Positions 52,130 through 60,538 of a stretch of DNA of 64,000 nt are shown one piece after another. Each line of letters begins with the position of its first letter. Within the stretch, counting starts at the first letter, position 1. Both the position numbers and the translations under genes were made by a program. This DNA is from an uncultured Eubacteriales bacterium (lineage in GTDB: Bacteria > Bacillota > Clostridia > Oscillospirales > Oscillospiraceae): positions 1 through 64,000 of the forward strand of contig URDJ01000003.1 in the NCBI GenBank assembly GCA_900546615.1, in the 5' to 3' direction. The notes under the pieces are model-generated. The model had not been told where the DNA came from. It did no database searches and saw nothing but the letters and a program-made list of their open reading frames with translations.

Positions 52130-53347
52130 ATGAAACGCGGTTCCACCCTATTCTGCATACTGAGTATTATCTCCATCCTCGGCCTCGTCTCGGCTAATCT
52201 GGGCGTGAACGCCCTGCAGGAGCGGCCCGCGCTCATCTCGGAGCAGATATCGGGCGAGGCGGCTGCGGCCGAGGGCTTCACCGTCGGGGCAGAGCAGCTG
52301 CATCCGGCGCAGTTTAGCCAGTGGCTCCGCTTCGACCTCGGCCTCGACGCCGCGAGCGGCGAGTCCCGGTGCGCGTTCTCGCTCGAGGACATGGCCGCGT
52401 ACAATTACGGCACTATCAGTTATTACTACGTCTCGAGCGGCGTGGACTGCTACGAGCGCCCGGACGCGGGCTTTGACGAGGCGGAGCTGCCCGAACCCTG
52501 GCATACGCTCGCATCGCAGGCCGCACCCGGCGAGACGGTGAGCATGACGGCCCGGCTCGCGGACTGGTCGGAGACCTGGCCCCTCAACGTGAATGGCACG
52601 GGGCTAAGCGATTTTGCCAAAGAGCGTACCGCCTCGGTCATGAGCCTGCCGGTGCCGGAGGACACGATGGTCGAGTACACTCTCACGCGGGACGAGCAAG
52701 GCCTCATCACCGGCTATGGCCGCGAGTACCTCTCGGGCGGCGATTACAGCATCAAGACCATCACGCTGGACGACGCATGCTTCACGCTCGCGCTCAGGCA
52801 GGACGGCGGCGCGCTCTATCACCTGCGCCTCCGGCCTGAGAAAAGCCGAACACAGGTCGAGATAACGACCCTCCGGAAGATCCTGAGCTTCGAGGGCGGT
52901 ACAAAGCTCGCGCAGACGCCTGACGGCGGCCTCGTCGCCTTCGAGCGCGGCGAGGGCCACATGCGCCTTGTCTCCGTGTCGCACGAGGGCGAGGTCCTAC
53001 AGGACACATACTACTCCCGCGACTTTGGGCCGGGAGACTTCAATATCGCCGCCGGCGAGGGCTGGGCGCTCTGCGACGAGGGCGGCAGGATAGAGGTCTA
53101 CGCGGAGAGCGACGGTCTGTACGAGCCGCAGTTTGCCTGCGAGCCCGGCGCCTCCGAGAGCTATGCCTTCAGCGCCGACGCAGGATACGCCGTCTCCGAC
53201 GAGAGAGCCGCCGTGCTCATCCCGGGCCCGGACGACGCCATTCTCATCGTAGCCGACGGCAGCGGCGTCCTGAGCGTGCAGCACATCAGCGGCACGGGAC
53301 TGGCATTTTTGTACCTTATACATCCCCTCACCGTCGAGACCGCCTGA
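52130..53347 (+). CDS. Exported paralogue 2 of the tandem family
   Basis: The 405-residue protein has an N-terminal signal or anchor (MKRGSTLFCILSIISILGLV). A family N-domain follows (FDLGLDAASGESRCAFSLED), then ETWPLNVNGTGLSDFAKE, EDTMVEYTLTRDEQGLITGYG, and strand-rich C-terminal repeats. These include TPDGGLVAFERGEGHMRLVSVS, EGEVLQ and GEGWALCDEGG. These blocks align with paralogues 3-5. No catalytic motif was seen, and the beta-repeat character suggests a propeller sensor or binding domain outside the membrane. AAAAAGGAGG precedes the ATG at 52130, directly after the repeat region. Confidence 0.82.
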   Translation: MKRGSTLFCILSIISILGLVSANLGVNALQERPALISEQISGEAAAAEGFTVGAEQLHPAQFSQWLRFDLGLDAASGESRCAFSLEDMAAYNYGTISYYYVSSGVDCYERPDAGFDEAELPEPWHTLASQAAPGETVSMTARLADWSETWPLNVNGTGLSDFAKERTASVMSLPVPEDTMVEYTLTRDEQGLITGYGREYLSGGDYSIKTITLDDACFTLALRQDGGALYHLRLRPEKSRTQVEITTLRKILSFEGGTKLAQTPDGGLVAFERGEGHMRLVSVSHEGEVLQDTYYSRDFGPGDFNIAAGEGWALCDEGGRIEVYAESDGLYEPQFACEPGASESYAFSADAGYAVSDERAAVLIPGPDDAILIVADGSGVLSVQHISGTGLAFLYLIHPLTVETA

Positions 53348-53469
53348 GCCATTGAGCGCGACGAGGCCGCGCGGCCGGATTGTTGGGGACGCCGACCCTT
53401 TACCCAATAACGTATTCCGCACCACGCCCGCTGCACACGCAAAATTTGCCTACCCAAAAGGAGAACGCT

Positions 53470-54753
53470 ATGAAACGCGCTGTTTTGATACTTCTTATAC
53501 TTTCCCTCGTCTCCGTCCTCGGCCTTGCCGGGGTGGGGCTGGCGCTGGACTCGAAGCGGGACGCGGCGTACATCACCTCGGCCTCGGAAGAGGGCGGCGT
53601 GGTCTCACTCGAGGATGTAATGCTCCTCGCCAAGGCCGAGTTCCGGGGCCGGGCAGGCTGCAGGCTCAGGCACACGCTCCGCTACAACGCGGACTCGGAC
53701 GAGAGCCGCTGCGCCTTCGAGCTGGGCTTCGGCAGCGAATACACCGACAGCGGCGCGAGCTACTGGACGCCCTTCATAAACGACTGGCTGAGCAGCAGCG
53801 GCTCCGGCACTTTCGAGCTCAGCGACCTGCCCGCGCCCTGCCTGTACATCCTCGACCGGGCCGAGCCCGGCGGGACGTATACCGAAACCTTCCCGCTCTC
53901 CGACTGCTGCGAGCGCTGGCCCTTCAGGGTCGACGACGACTTGTCAGAGGTCAGCAAAGACCTGGGCGGACTGCTCGCGGGTGAGCTGGCACAACCCGTA
54001 CCAGAGGGCGCGATGGTCGAGGCCTCCGTCACCCTGAACGGGAAGGGGCAGGTGACCGGCTATGAATGCAACCTCATAAGCGGCGGCGGCATCTTGGCCG
54101 ACTGCCGGGCATTCGAGAACTTTTACATCCTCAGCTTCGCCGACATGAACGCCGACTATGAGCCGCAGCGCACCCGCGTCTACGTCCTCGACGCGCTCTG
54201 GTCGGAGGAACACGGGGCCTATGTGCCCGACACGTCGAGCCTGCGCTACCTCACGGAGCTGCGCGAGCTCTCCGCCAGCATCGACACGCCGGACGGCGGG
54301 GCCTTGCTTGCCGAGGCGGGCGAGGACGGCTATACGCTCATCCAGCTCTCGCCCGAGGGCGAGCTCATGGGCCGGCTGCACACAGGCTACGCCGGCGCGG
54401 AATACCGCGGCGCCAGGCTCGTCGCAGGCGAGGACTGGACGCTGCTCGTGCAGGAGGGCCTCGTGACGGCCTTCGACTACGAGGACGGGCGCATCGTCTA
54501 TGGGCACGACTACGAGCTGCCCTCCGTCAGCTTCGCCCGGGACTACGACTATATCTACGCCTACGACGGCGACCGCCTCTGCGCCCTCGCCGTCGGCCGG
54601 AGCATAGGCTGGTACTCCAACAAGCCCGGCTACAGCGAGGCCGCGCTGCTCATCGCGGCGGACGCGCAGGGCAATGTGCTCGAGCGGACGCTTGACTTCC
54701 CGCTGCTGCGAAACGGCTATTCCAGCTTCGACTTCGAACTCTCGCTCGGCTGA
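53470..54753 (+). CDS. Exported paralogue 3 of the tandem family
   Basis: The 427-residue protein has the same layout: anchor (MKRAVLILLILSLVSVLGLAG), then LRYNADSDESRCAFELGFG. CCERWPFRVDDDLSEVSKDLG, EGAMVEASVTLNGKGQVTGYE and TPDGGALLAEAGEDGYTLIQLS follow, then EGELMGRL and GEDWTLLVQEGLVTAFDYEDG. The ATG at 53470 is used because AAAAGGAGAACGCT precedes it; the upstream open frame starts inside the intergenic gap. About 120 bp separate it from paralogue 2, with no promoter evident. Identity to its neighbours is clearly partial, so the duplications are not recent. Confidence 0.82.
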   Translation: MKRAVLILLILSLVSVLGLAGVGLALDSKRDAAYITSASEEGGVVSLEDVMLLAKAEFRGRAGCRLRHTLRYNADSDESRCAFELGFGSEYTDSGASYWTPFINDWLSSSGSGTFELSDLPAPCLYILDRAEPGGTYTETFPLSDCCERWPFRVDDDLSEVSKDLGGLLAGELAQPVPEGAMVEASVTLNGKGQVTGYECNLISGGGILADCRAFENFYILSFADMNADYEPQRTRVYVLDALWSEEHGAYVPDTSSLRYLTELRELSASIDTPDGGALLAEAGEDGYTLIQLSPEGELMGRLHTGYAGAEYRGARLVAGEDWTLLVQEGLVTAFDYEDGRIVYGHDYELPSVSFARDYDYIYAYDGDRLCALAVGRSIGWYSNKPGYSEAALLIAADAQGNVLERTLDFPLLRNGYSSFDFELSLG

Positions 54754-54770
54754 AAAAAAGGAGGCACGCC

Positions 54771-56093
54771 ATGAAACGCGCTGTGATACTGCTCATTTTG
54801 CTATTCACGCTCTCGCTCGCGGGCTGCGTCTGCGCGGCGGCGCTTGTAAATTCGGCGCAGGACAAAGCGCACTTCGAGCCGGAGACGCTCGCGGGCGACC
54901 CCGCCCTCTGCGAGGGCGTCTCCGTACGGGCGAACACTGACGATGTCGCCGAGTTTTCAAACGAGCTGTTTTTCGAGCTGGACTTCGACGCCGCCTCCGG
55001 CGAGACGGACTGTACCTTTTCCCTGAACAAGCCGATACGAACGAAGGATAGGCTCTACCCCAGCTATACGGACAGGCTCGAGCCCCGTATCTTGAGCAGA
55101 ATCTACCCGGAAGGCTACGCGAGCGCCGCGGAGATAGTGCTGCCGCCGCATATGCAGTACGTCGCTGACAAGACCCCGGCGGGCAGCGAGTACGAGGAGA
55201 CGGTGCGCCTTGCGGACTTCTACGAGACCTGGCCCTTCTACTGCATAGCCAACCAGGCATATCCCGCGGACAGGGCGGAGGAGATAAACGCGCTGCTGCA
55301 AACCACCCTCGCCCGGCCCATGCCCGAGGACGAGATGCAGAAAGTCTCGATAACAAAGGACGAGGACGGCGCAGTCCGAGGCTACGGCATCAGCGGCGAT
55401 TTCAGCCTCGATATTTCCTGCGAGTGCTACGAGAACTTCTACGCCTTCGTGCTGAGGGACGGCGGCTCGGGCACTACAGAGTTCTGGCTCATGGACCTCA
55501 TGTGGTCTGACGAGGACGGGCTGTACGTGCCTGACACGGCCTCACTCCGGCAGCTGGCCGTCTGCGGCGAGAGAACGTACATGACGCCCGCGCCCGACGG
55601 CGGAGCGCTGCTGTACGAAAGGGGCGACGACGCCTGCACGCTCACGCAGGTCACGCCCGAGGGCGAGCTGGGCAGCAGCTTCGATATCGCCACGCCGGAC
55701 GACACATACTACGCCAGCCTCTGGACGGGCGAGGGCTGGGCGCTGGTGGACACGCTGCACGCCGTCCACGCCTTCGACTATGTGGACGGGAAGCTCACCG
55801 AAGGGCCGGTCTTCGAGCTCTACGGTACGCCCGGCTACGAGCTCATGGGCTCAGACCTCGTGCTGGATACGAGGGAGTACGCCTACGACGGCGAGCGCCT
55901 CGCGCTGCTGCTCTTGTTCTACACACGCTACCCCCAGGAGGTGAGCGAATACTCCGAGCTCTGGCGGGTGCAGCACAGCGAGGTCTACCTCGTCTGCGCG
56001 GACACGCAGGGGCGCATCTGTGCCCAGTCGCTGCCGAACAGCCTCATGACCGTGCCCGCCAACACCATAGATTACGCGCTCGAAATGAGCTGA
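54771..56093 (+). CDS. Exported paralogue 4 of the tandem family
   Basis: The 440-residue protein is the fullest member. It has a signal with possible lipobox (LSLAGC, Cys18), FEPETLAGDPALCEGVS, FELDFDAASGETDCTFSL and FYETWPFYCIANQAYPAD. Next come SITKDEDGAVRGYGISG, PAPDGGALLYERGDDACTLTQ, GEGWALVDTLHAVHAFDYVDG and EYAYDGERLALLLLF. Conserved Cys pairs in the N-domain (C-x-F-x-L context) recur in paralogues 2, 3 and 5. AAAAAGGAGGCACGCC precedes the ATG, 17 nt after paralogue 3. No known domain is recognised. Confidence 0.83.
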   Translation: MKRAVILLILLFTLSLAGCVCAAALVNSAQDKAHFEPETLAGDPALCEGVSVRANTDDVAEFSNELFFELDFDAASGETDCTFSLNKPIRTKDRLYPSYTDRLEPRILSRIYPEGYASAAEIVLPPHMQYVADKTPAGSEYEETVRLADFYETWPFYCIANQAYPADRAEEINALLQTTLARPMPEDEMQKVSITKDEDGAVRGYGISGDFSLDISCECYENFYAFVLRDGGSGTTEFWLMDLMWSDEDGLYVPDTASLRQLAVCGERTYMTPAPDGGALLYERGDDACTLTQVTPEGELGSSFDIATPDDTYYASLWTGEGWALVDTLHAVHAFDYVDGKLTEGPVFELYGTPGYELMGSDLVLDTREYAYDGERLALLLLFYTRYPQEVSEYSELWRVQHSEVYLVCADTQGRICAQSLPNSLMTVPANTIDYALEMS

Positions 56094-56114
56094 TGACATG
56101 AAAGGAGGCCCGGC

Positions 56115-57236
56115 ATGAGACGCGCCGCGATACTGCTGGTTTCATTATCCATCCTCTCAATATCCTCCCTCGCGCTCACCGGCGCGCTCGTTAACTCGCG
56201 CCGGGCGGACGCATACTTCGAGTCGGAGCTGCTCTGCGGCGAGCGGGCCGATTTCTAGGGCGTCTCCCTCAGCGGTTCCACCTCCCTCTCCGGCCTCATC
56301 GGGAACTATCTCAACTACGGCCTCAGCTACGACGCCGCCTCGGACGAGAGCGCCTGTGAGTACAGCTTCAACGAAAGGACAAGCCGCAGCGACGCCGCCG
56401 ACACCGACAAGGAGCCGGTCTATGCCGGCTTGCGTGTGTACTTCGAGGACGGCGCCGCTCGCTGGGAATTGTACGACCCTCAGAGCCATGAGGAACTGGG
56501 TAGCGGCACGTCGGAGGAGCTAGGCGCGCTCACTGAGGGCGCACAAAACCTGCGCTGCTCCCGGCTGGACAGGAGCTGGGTCATCGAGGCCGCTTACATG
56601 GACACCGTGGGATACTGGCTGCTCGCTTCACGCTGGTCGGAGGAATACGACCTCTATGTGCCGGACGCGGGCACGCTGAACCTTGTCAAGAGCTGCTCCT
56701 CACTCTCCACCGTGAGCGAGGCCCCGGACGGCGGGCTGCTGCTGCTCGAGAAGGTCGGGGCCGACTATCTGCTCAGCCAGTTCGACGCCTCGGGCCGGCT
56801 GCTGCGGGAATATGCCGTCGAGGGCGCGGAAAACCTGCACTTTGCAGACTGGACCTGGGGCGGGGACTGGGTCACGGTGGACATCCTCGGGACAGTGCAC
56901 AGCTTCGTGCTGCGCGACGGGCTGCTCGAGCGCAGCACAGTGTACCGGCTCGCGGACGCGCCCGGCTGCCGCTACTTCGACAGCGAGACCGAGGACGGCA
57001 TCCTGTTCTACTACGAGAGGCAGTACAGCCTCGACGGCGAGCGGCTCTGCCTGCTGGTGGAGGAAAAATCGATGCAATATCAGGAGTCCTACGAGGCCGG
57101 GGTGCCCCTGCCCGAGCCCAGGCTCTGGCTCATAGCGGCGTACCCGGACGGCTCCGTCAGCTCCATCGGCCTGCGCTGCTCTATGTGGGACAATGTCTGG
57201 TTATACTGGCCCACTTACAAGCTGGAAGCGGAATAA
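56115..57236 (+). pseudogene. Exported paralogue 5, interrupted by one in-frame amber codon
   Basis: ATG at 56115 follows AAAGGAGGCCCGGC and opens MRRAAILLVSLSILSISSLA, then YFESELLCGERADF. Codon 48 (56256-56258) is TAG. Reading on in the same frame gives GVSLSGSTSLSG and LSYDAASDESACEYSF, and the rest of the family domain to a stop at 57236 (YERQYSLDGERLCLLVEEK). In paralogue 4 the matching position is Glu (ALCEGVS), so one G-to-T change of GAG explains it. No frameshift or other stop is present. It is probably a young pseudogene; an internal restart at the GTG before YFEDGA (56430) would lack the signal. Confidence 0.85.
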
Positions 57237-57252
57237 AAACTGAATACGCCTC

Positions 57253-57314
57253 TTGACAATTGAGCAGTTGTTCAACTATAATGGCAAAGGTCAAACAGTT
57301 GAACAACTGTTCAA
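57253..57314 (+). promoter_or_regulatory. ArsR-controlled promoter of the metal efflux unit
   Basis: TTGACA (57253-57258) and TATAAT (57277-57282) are 18 nt apart. The spacer holds TTGAGCAGTTGTTCAA (57260-57275, one mismatch to a palindrome). A perfect TTGAACAACTGTTCAA lies at 57299-57314. Both match the TGAACA-n2-TGTTCA type of operator bound by SmtB/ArsR repressors. Confidence 0.85.
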
Positions 57315-57338
57315 TCGTTATATACAGGAGGCGGTATC

Positions 57339-57695
57339 GTGGCAAGGGGCGAATTTTGCTGTTCGGAGAACGTGGTACACGAGGGCGCAGTGGCGGAGGT
57401 CAGGGCCGGTATGCACGACGCGGCGGCGCTGGACACTGTGGCGGGCTTTTTCAAGGTGCTGGGCGACGGGACGCGCGTGCGGATAATCTCGGCGCTCATG
57501 GTGCGCGAGCTGTGCGTCTGTGATATAGCTGCGGCGCTGGGCATGACCAAGAGCGCGGTGAGCCACCAGCTGGGCACCCTGCGCGCGGCGAGGCTCGTGA
57601 AGTGCCGCCGCGAGGGCAAGAGCGTTTTCTACTCCATCGACGACGACCACGTCCTCAAGATGCTGGAAGGGGGCCTCGAGCATGTCCACGAGTGA
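57339..57695 (+). CDS. ArsR/SmtB family metal-sensing repressor
   Basis: The 118-residue repressor has a winged helix-turn-helix (FFKVLGDGTRVRIISALM, ELCVCDIAAALGMTKSAVSHQLGTLRAARLVKCRREGKSVFY). The CVC in the recognition region is typical of Cd/Pb/Zn-sensing CadC/CmtR-type members, and an N-terminal Cys pair (FCC, residues 6-8) may add ligands. GTG at 57339 is the start, with CAGGAGGCGG upstream. Metal binding should release it from the two operators upstream. It overlaps the P-type ATPase gene by 14 bases. Confidence 0.93.
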   Translation: MARGEFCCSENVVHEGAVAEVRAGMHDAAALDTVAGFFKVLGDGTRVRIISALMVRELCVCDIAAALGMTKSAVSHQLGTLRAARLVKCRREGKSVFYSIDDDHVLKMLEGGLEHVHE

Positions 57696-59736
57696 GCATA
57701 TGCACAGTTGCAGCTGCTGCCATGACGAGCACGAGCACCATCACGACGAGTGCTGCGGACATGAGCACGGACATCATCACGCTGACGCCTGCGGCTGCGG
57801 GCACCATCACGAACACCACCATGAGCACGAGCACTGCCACGGCGACTCCTGCGGCTGCGGGCACGAGCATGTGCACCACGGCGAGGGCGGGCTGAAGAAG
57901 GCGGTCATAAGGCTCGCGCTGGCGGCGGCGCTCTTTGCCGTCTCGTATCTGATACCCGAGGGGCTTTACAGGCGGCTGTTCCTGTTTCTGCCCTATCTCG
58001 TCGCGGGCTATGACGTGCTCTGGTCGGCCCTGCGCGGCATACTCCGCGGACACGTGTTCGACGAGAATTTCCTGATGGCGGCGGCCACGGTGGGCGCCGT
58101 GGCGCTGGGCGACATGTTTGAGGCCATTGCGGTCATGGTGTTCTACCAGCTTGGCGCGCTCTTTGAGGAATATGCCGTGGGCCGCAGCCGCGGGAGCATC
58201 GCGGCGCTCATGGACCTGCGGCCCGACCGCGCGGAGCTGGAGCGGGACGGCGCGGTCGTCCCGGTCGACCCGGACGAGGTTGAGCCGGGCAGCGTCATAG
58301 TCGTGCGCCCCGGCGAGAGGGTGCCGATAGACGGCGTCGTGATCGAGGGCGAGTCCACGCTGGACACCTCGGCGCTGACGGGCGAGAGCCTGCCCCGCTC
58401 CTGCGCGGCGGGGGACGAGGTCTCAAGCGGCTGCGTCAGCCTGACGGGCCTTTTGAGGATACGCACGACTAAGCCCTTCGGCGAGAGCGCGGTCTCGCGG
58501 ATACTGAAGCTGGCCGAGGAATCCTCTGCCCGCAAGTCGCGCTCGGAGCGTTTCATCACGCGCTTTGCGCGGGTGTATACGCCGGTGGTGTGCGCCGCGG
58601 CGCTGCTGCTGGCCGTGCTGCCTCCCGCAGTGCGGCTCCTGCAGGGCATGGAGCCGGGCTGGGGCACATATATCGAGAGCGCGCTGACCTTCCTCGTCAT
58701 CAGCTGCCCCTGCGCGCTGGTCATCTCAGTGCCGCTGGGCTTTTTCGGCGGCATGGGCGGGGCGTCCACGAGGGGCGTGCTGTTCAAGGGCTCGACGGGC
58801 ATAGAGGCGCTGGCGGGCGCGCGCTGCGTGGTCTTCGACAAGACGGGCACGCTGACCCGGGGCGAGTTCGAGGTCAGGGGCACGAGGCCGGAGGCCGGCG
58901 TCTCGGGCGACAGGCTGCTCGAGCTTGCGGCGCTGGCCGAGAGCTGGTCGAACCATCCGATAAGCCGCAGTCTGGTCGAGGCCGCCGGTTCGCCGGACGC
59001 GCAGGCGAGGGTGACAGACGCGCGCGAGGAACAGGGCGGCGGCGTGACCGCCGTGGTGGACGGCCTCTCGGTCGCGGCCGGGAACCGGCGCTTCATGCGC
59101 AAGCTCGGCATAGACTGCAAGGACCCGGAGGACGCCGGCACGGTTGTGCACGTCGCGGCGGAGGGGGCATATATGGGCTGCATACTGCTCTCGGACGCCC
59201 CGAAGTCAAGCGCGAGAGCGGCCATAGCAGAGGTCGAGGCGCTGGGCGCGAAGGTCGTCATGCTCACGGGAGACTCCGAGCAGGCGGCAGCGCTCGCGGC
59301 AGACGAGCTGGGCATAAGCGATTACCGCGCGGCGCTGCTGCCCGAGGGCAAGGTCGAGCAGTTGGAAGCGCTGATAGCCGGGACAAACGGCCGCGTGGCC
59401 TTCGTCGGCGACGGCGTAAACGACGCGCCGGTGCTCTCAAGGGCGGACGTGGGCGTTGCCATGGGCGCGCTCGGCTCCGACGCTGCGATAGAGGCGGCGG
59501 ACGTGGTCATCATGGACGATGACCCCATAAAGCTGCCCCTGGCCATCCGGCTGTCGAAGCGCTGCATGGGCATAGTCCGGGCGAACATCGTGTTCGCCAT
59601 AGCGGTAAAAATGGCCTTCCTGCTGCTCGGGGCCCTGGGCATTGTGGGCATGTCGCTGGCCATATTTGCCGATGTCGGCGTCATGGTGCTGGCTGTCATG
59701 AACTCCATGCGCACCCTTAAAGTAAACGCTTCGTAA
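57682..59736 (+). CDS. Heavy-metal P1B-type ATPase (Zn/Cd/Pb efflux type)
   Basis: The 684-residue pump has an unusual N-terminus: about 70 residues of His/Cys-rich sequence (for example HEHEHCHGDSCGCGHEHVHH) in place of a ferredoxin-like metal-binding domain. The core follows with the actuator TGES, transport motif CPC in ISCPCALVISVPLG (about 341), phosphorylation site DKTGTLTRG (Asp about 386), and GDGVNDAPVLSRADVGVAMG. CPC with the ArsR partner points to Zn, Cd, Pb or Co export. The start ATG lies within the ArsR gene (14-base overlap). Confidence 0.93.
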   Translation: MSTSEHMHSCSCCHDEHEHHHDECCGHEHGHHHADACGCGHHHEHHHEHEHCHGDSCGCGHEHVHHGEGGLKKAVIRLALAAALFAVSYLIPEGLYRRLFLFLPYLVAGYDVLWSALRGILRGHVFDENFLMAAATVGAVALGDMFEAIAVMVFYQLGALFEEYAVGRSRGSIAALMDLRPDRAELERDGAVVPVDPDEVEPGSVIVVRPGERVPIDGVVIEGESTLDTSALTGESLPRSCAAGDEVSSGCVSLTGLLRIRTTKPFGESAVSRILKLAEESSARKSRSERFITRFARVYTPVVCAAALLLAVLPPAVRLLQGMEPGWGTYIESALTFLVISCPCALVISVPLGFFGGMGGASTRGVLFKGSTGIEALAGARCVVFDKTGTLTRGEFEVRGTRPEAGVSGDRLLELAALAESWSNHPISRSLVEAAGSPDAQARVTDAREEQGGGVTAVVDGLSVAAGNRRFMRKLGIDCKDPEDAGTVVHVAAEGAYMGCILLSDAPKSSARAAIAEVEALGAKVVMLTGDSEQAAALAADELGISDYRAALLPEGKVEQLEALIAGTNGRVAFVGDGVNDAPVLSRADVGVAMGALGSDAAIEAADVVIMDDDPIKLPLAIRLSKRCMGIVRANIVFAIAVKMAFLLLGALGIVGMSLAIFADVGVMVLAVMNSMRTLKVNAS

Positions 59737-59748
59737 CCGAAACTTTGT

Positions 59749-59777
59749 TTGACTTTGCTCGTCTTATGGCTGATAAT
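59749..59777 (+). promoter_or_regulatory. Promoter of the anchored protein at 59797
   Basis: TTGACT (59749-59754) and GATAAT (59772-59777) are separated by 17 nt, just before the ribosome site GAGAGGTG. Confidence 0.6.
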
Positions 59778-59796
59778 AGGCGAGAGGTGATAAACT

Positions 59797-60474
59797 ATGG
59801 CAGCAAACAATAAGAAAAGTCCGGCCGGCGCCATACTGGCGCTGCTGATACTTGTAATAATCGTGGTCGCGCTCATCTTCATCCTCCGCGGCGGCGGGGA
59901 CGAGAGCGACACGCAGACGACCCCGCCGGCAACAGGCGAAGTCGTGAACACGCCAGGCGGAGACGAAGGGCAGGACGGCCAGGTATCCCCCACCGACAGC
60001 GTCGAAGAAACGAATATTCCGACCACCTCCCCCACCGAGACCGCTCAGCCGACACTCGAGCCGACTCCGAGCCCCACTCCTAGCCCGACGCCCACTCCGG
60101 CGCCCGCGGCGGCGAGCGGCAGCTTCAAGAGTGACACGGGCACGGGCCTGAACATCGTGGCGGACTGGACGCTGACGCCGAACGGCGACGGTACCTCGAC
60201 GCTGACGCTGAAGCTCTCGGCTGAGTCCTACAGCCTGTACACGGTGGATTCCTGGCACGCGGCGAAGCTGGAGCTCGGCGGCAGCAGCTGGGAGTTTGAC
60301 ACCAAGGCGATCGAGTACGACGGTCCGGGCCTCGGCACCAACGAGCTGGGCACCCTGACGGCGACCATCAGCAGCTCGGCCGTGCCCGCGACGGCGACGC
60401 TGACCTGGAACTTCCAGGGCAGTTACGGCGGCACCGAGCTTCCCAAAATCGTGGCCACCGGGACCATCGGCTGA
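59797..60474 (+). CDS. Membrane-anchored protein with Pro/Thr linker and beta domain
   Basis: The 225-residue protein has an N-terminal basic/hydrophobic anchor (NKKSPAGAILALLILVIIVV). A low-complexity linker of 70-odd residues follows, rich in Thr, Pro, Asp and Glu and ending in PTPSPTPSPTPTPAPAAASG. A compact domain of about 115 residues, rich in Thr and Ser, comes last (DWTLTPNGDGTSTLTLKLSAESY, ATLTWNFQGSYGGTELPKI). The last part looks like an immunoglobulin-like beta sandwich displayed outside the cell. No family is recognised. It has its own promoter and terminator and no functional link to the metal pump upstream. Confidence 0.8.
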   Translation: MAANNKKSPAGAILALLILVIIVVALIFILRGGGDESDTQTTPPATGEVVNTPGGDEGQDGQVSPTDSVEETNIPTTSPTETAQPTLEPTPSPTPSPTPTPAPAAASGSFKSDTGTGLNIVADWTLTPNGDGTSTLTLKLSAESYSLYTVDSWHAAKLELGGSSWEFDTKAIEYDGPGLGTNELGTLTATISSSAVPATATLTWNFQGSYGGTELPKIVATGTIG

Positions 60475-60487
60475 ATACTGCAATAAG

Positions 60488-60530
60488 ATACCGCCCTGTC
60501 CTTTTTCGGACGGGGCGGTATTGTTTTTTA
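60488..60530 (+). terminator. Terminator after the anchored protein
   Basis: ATACCGCCCTGTCC (60488-60501) and GGACGGGGCGGTAT (60508-60521) pair with one mismatch; TGTTTTTTA follows. The opposite-strand Crp gene ends at 60539 and may use the same hairpin. Confidence 0.9.
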
Positions 60531-60538
60531 CTTTCTCA

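Noticed and set aside
56115-57236. Pyrrolysine or programmed readthrough at the amber codon
   Set aside because: The other four paralogues have no in-frame TAG, no downstream stem is obvious, and a single substitution explains the stop. A pseudogene is simpler.
57700-57880. Repetitive CAC/GAG-rich DNA that could suggest a tandem repeat or CRISPR
   Set aside because: It is in frame and encodes the His/Cys-rich start of the metal ATPase. Unit spacing is irregular and there are no spacers. No CRISPR array was found anywhere in the window.
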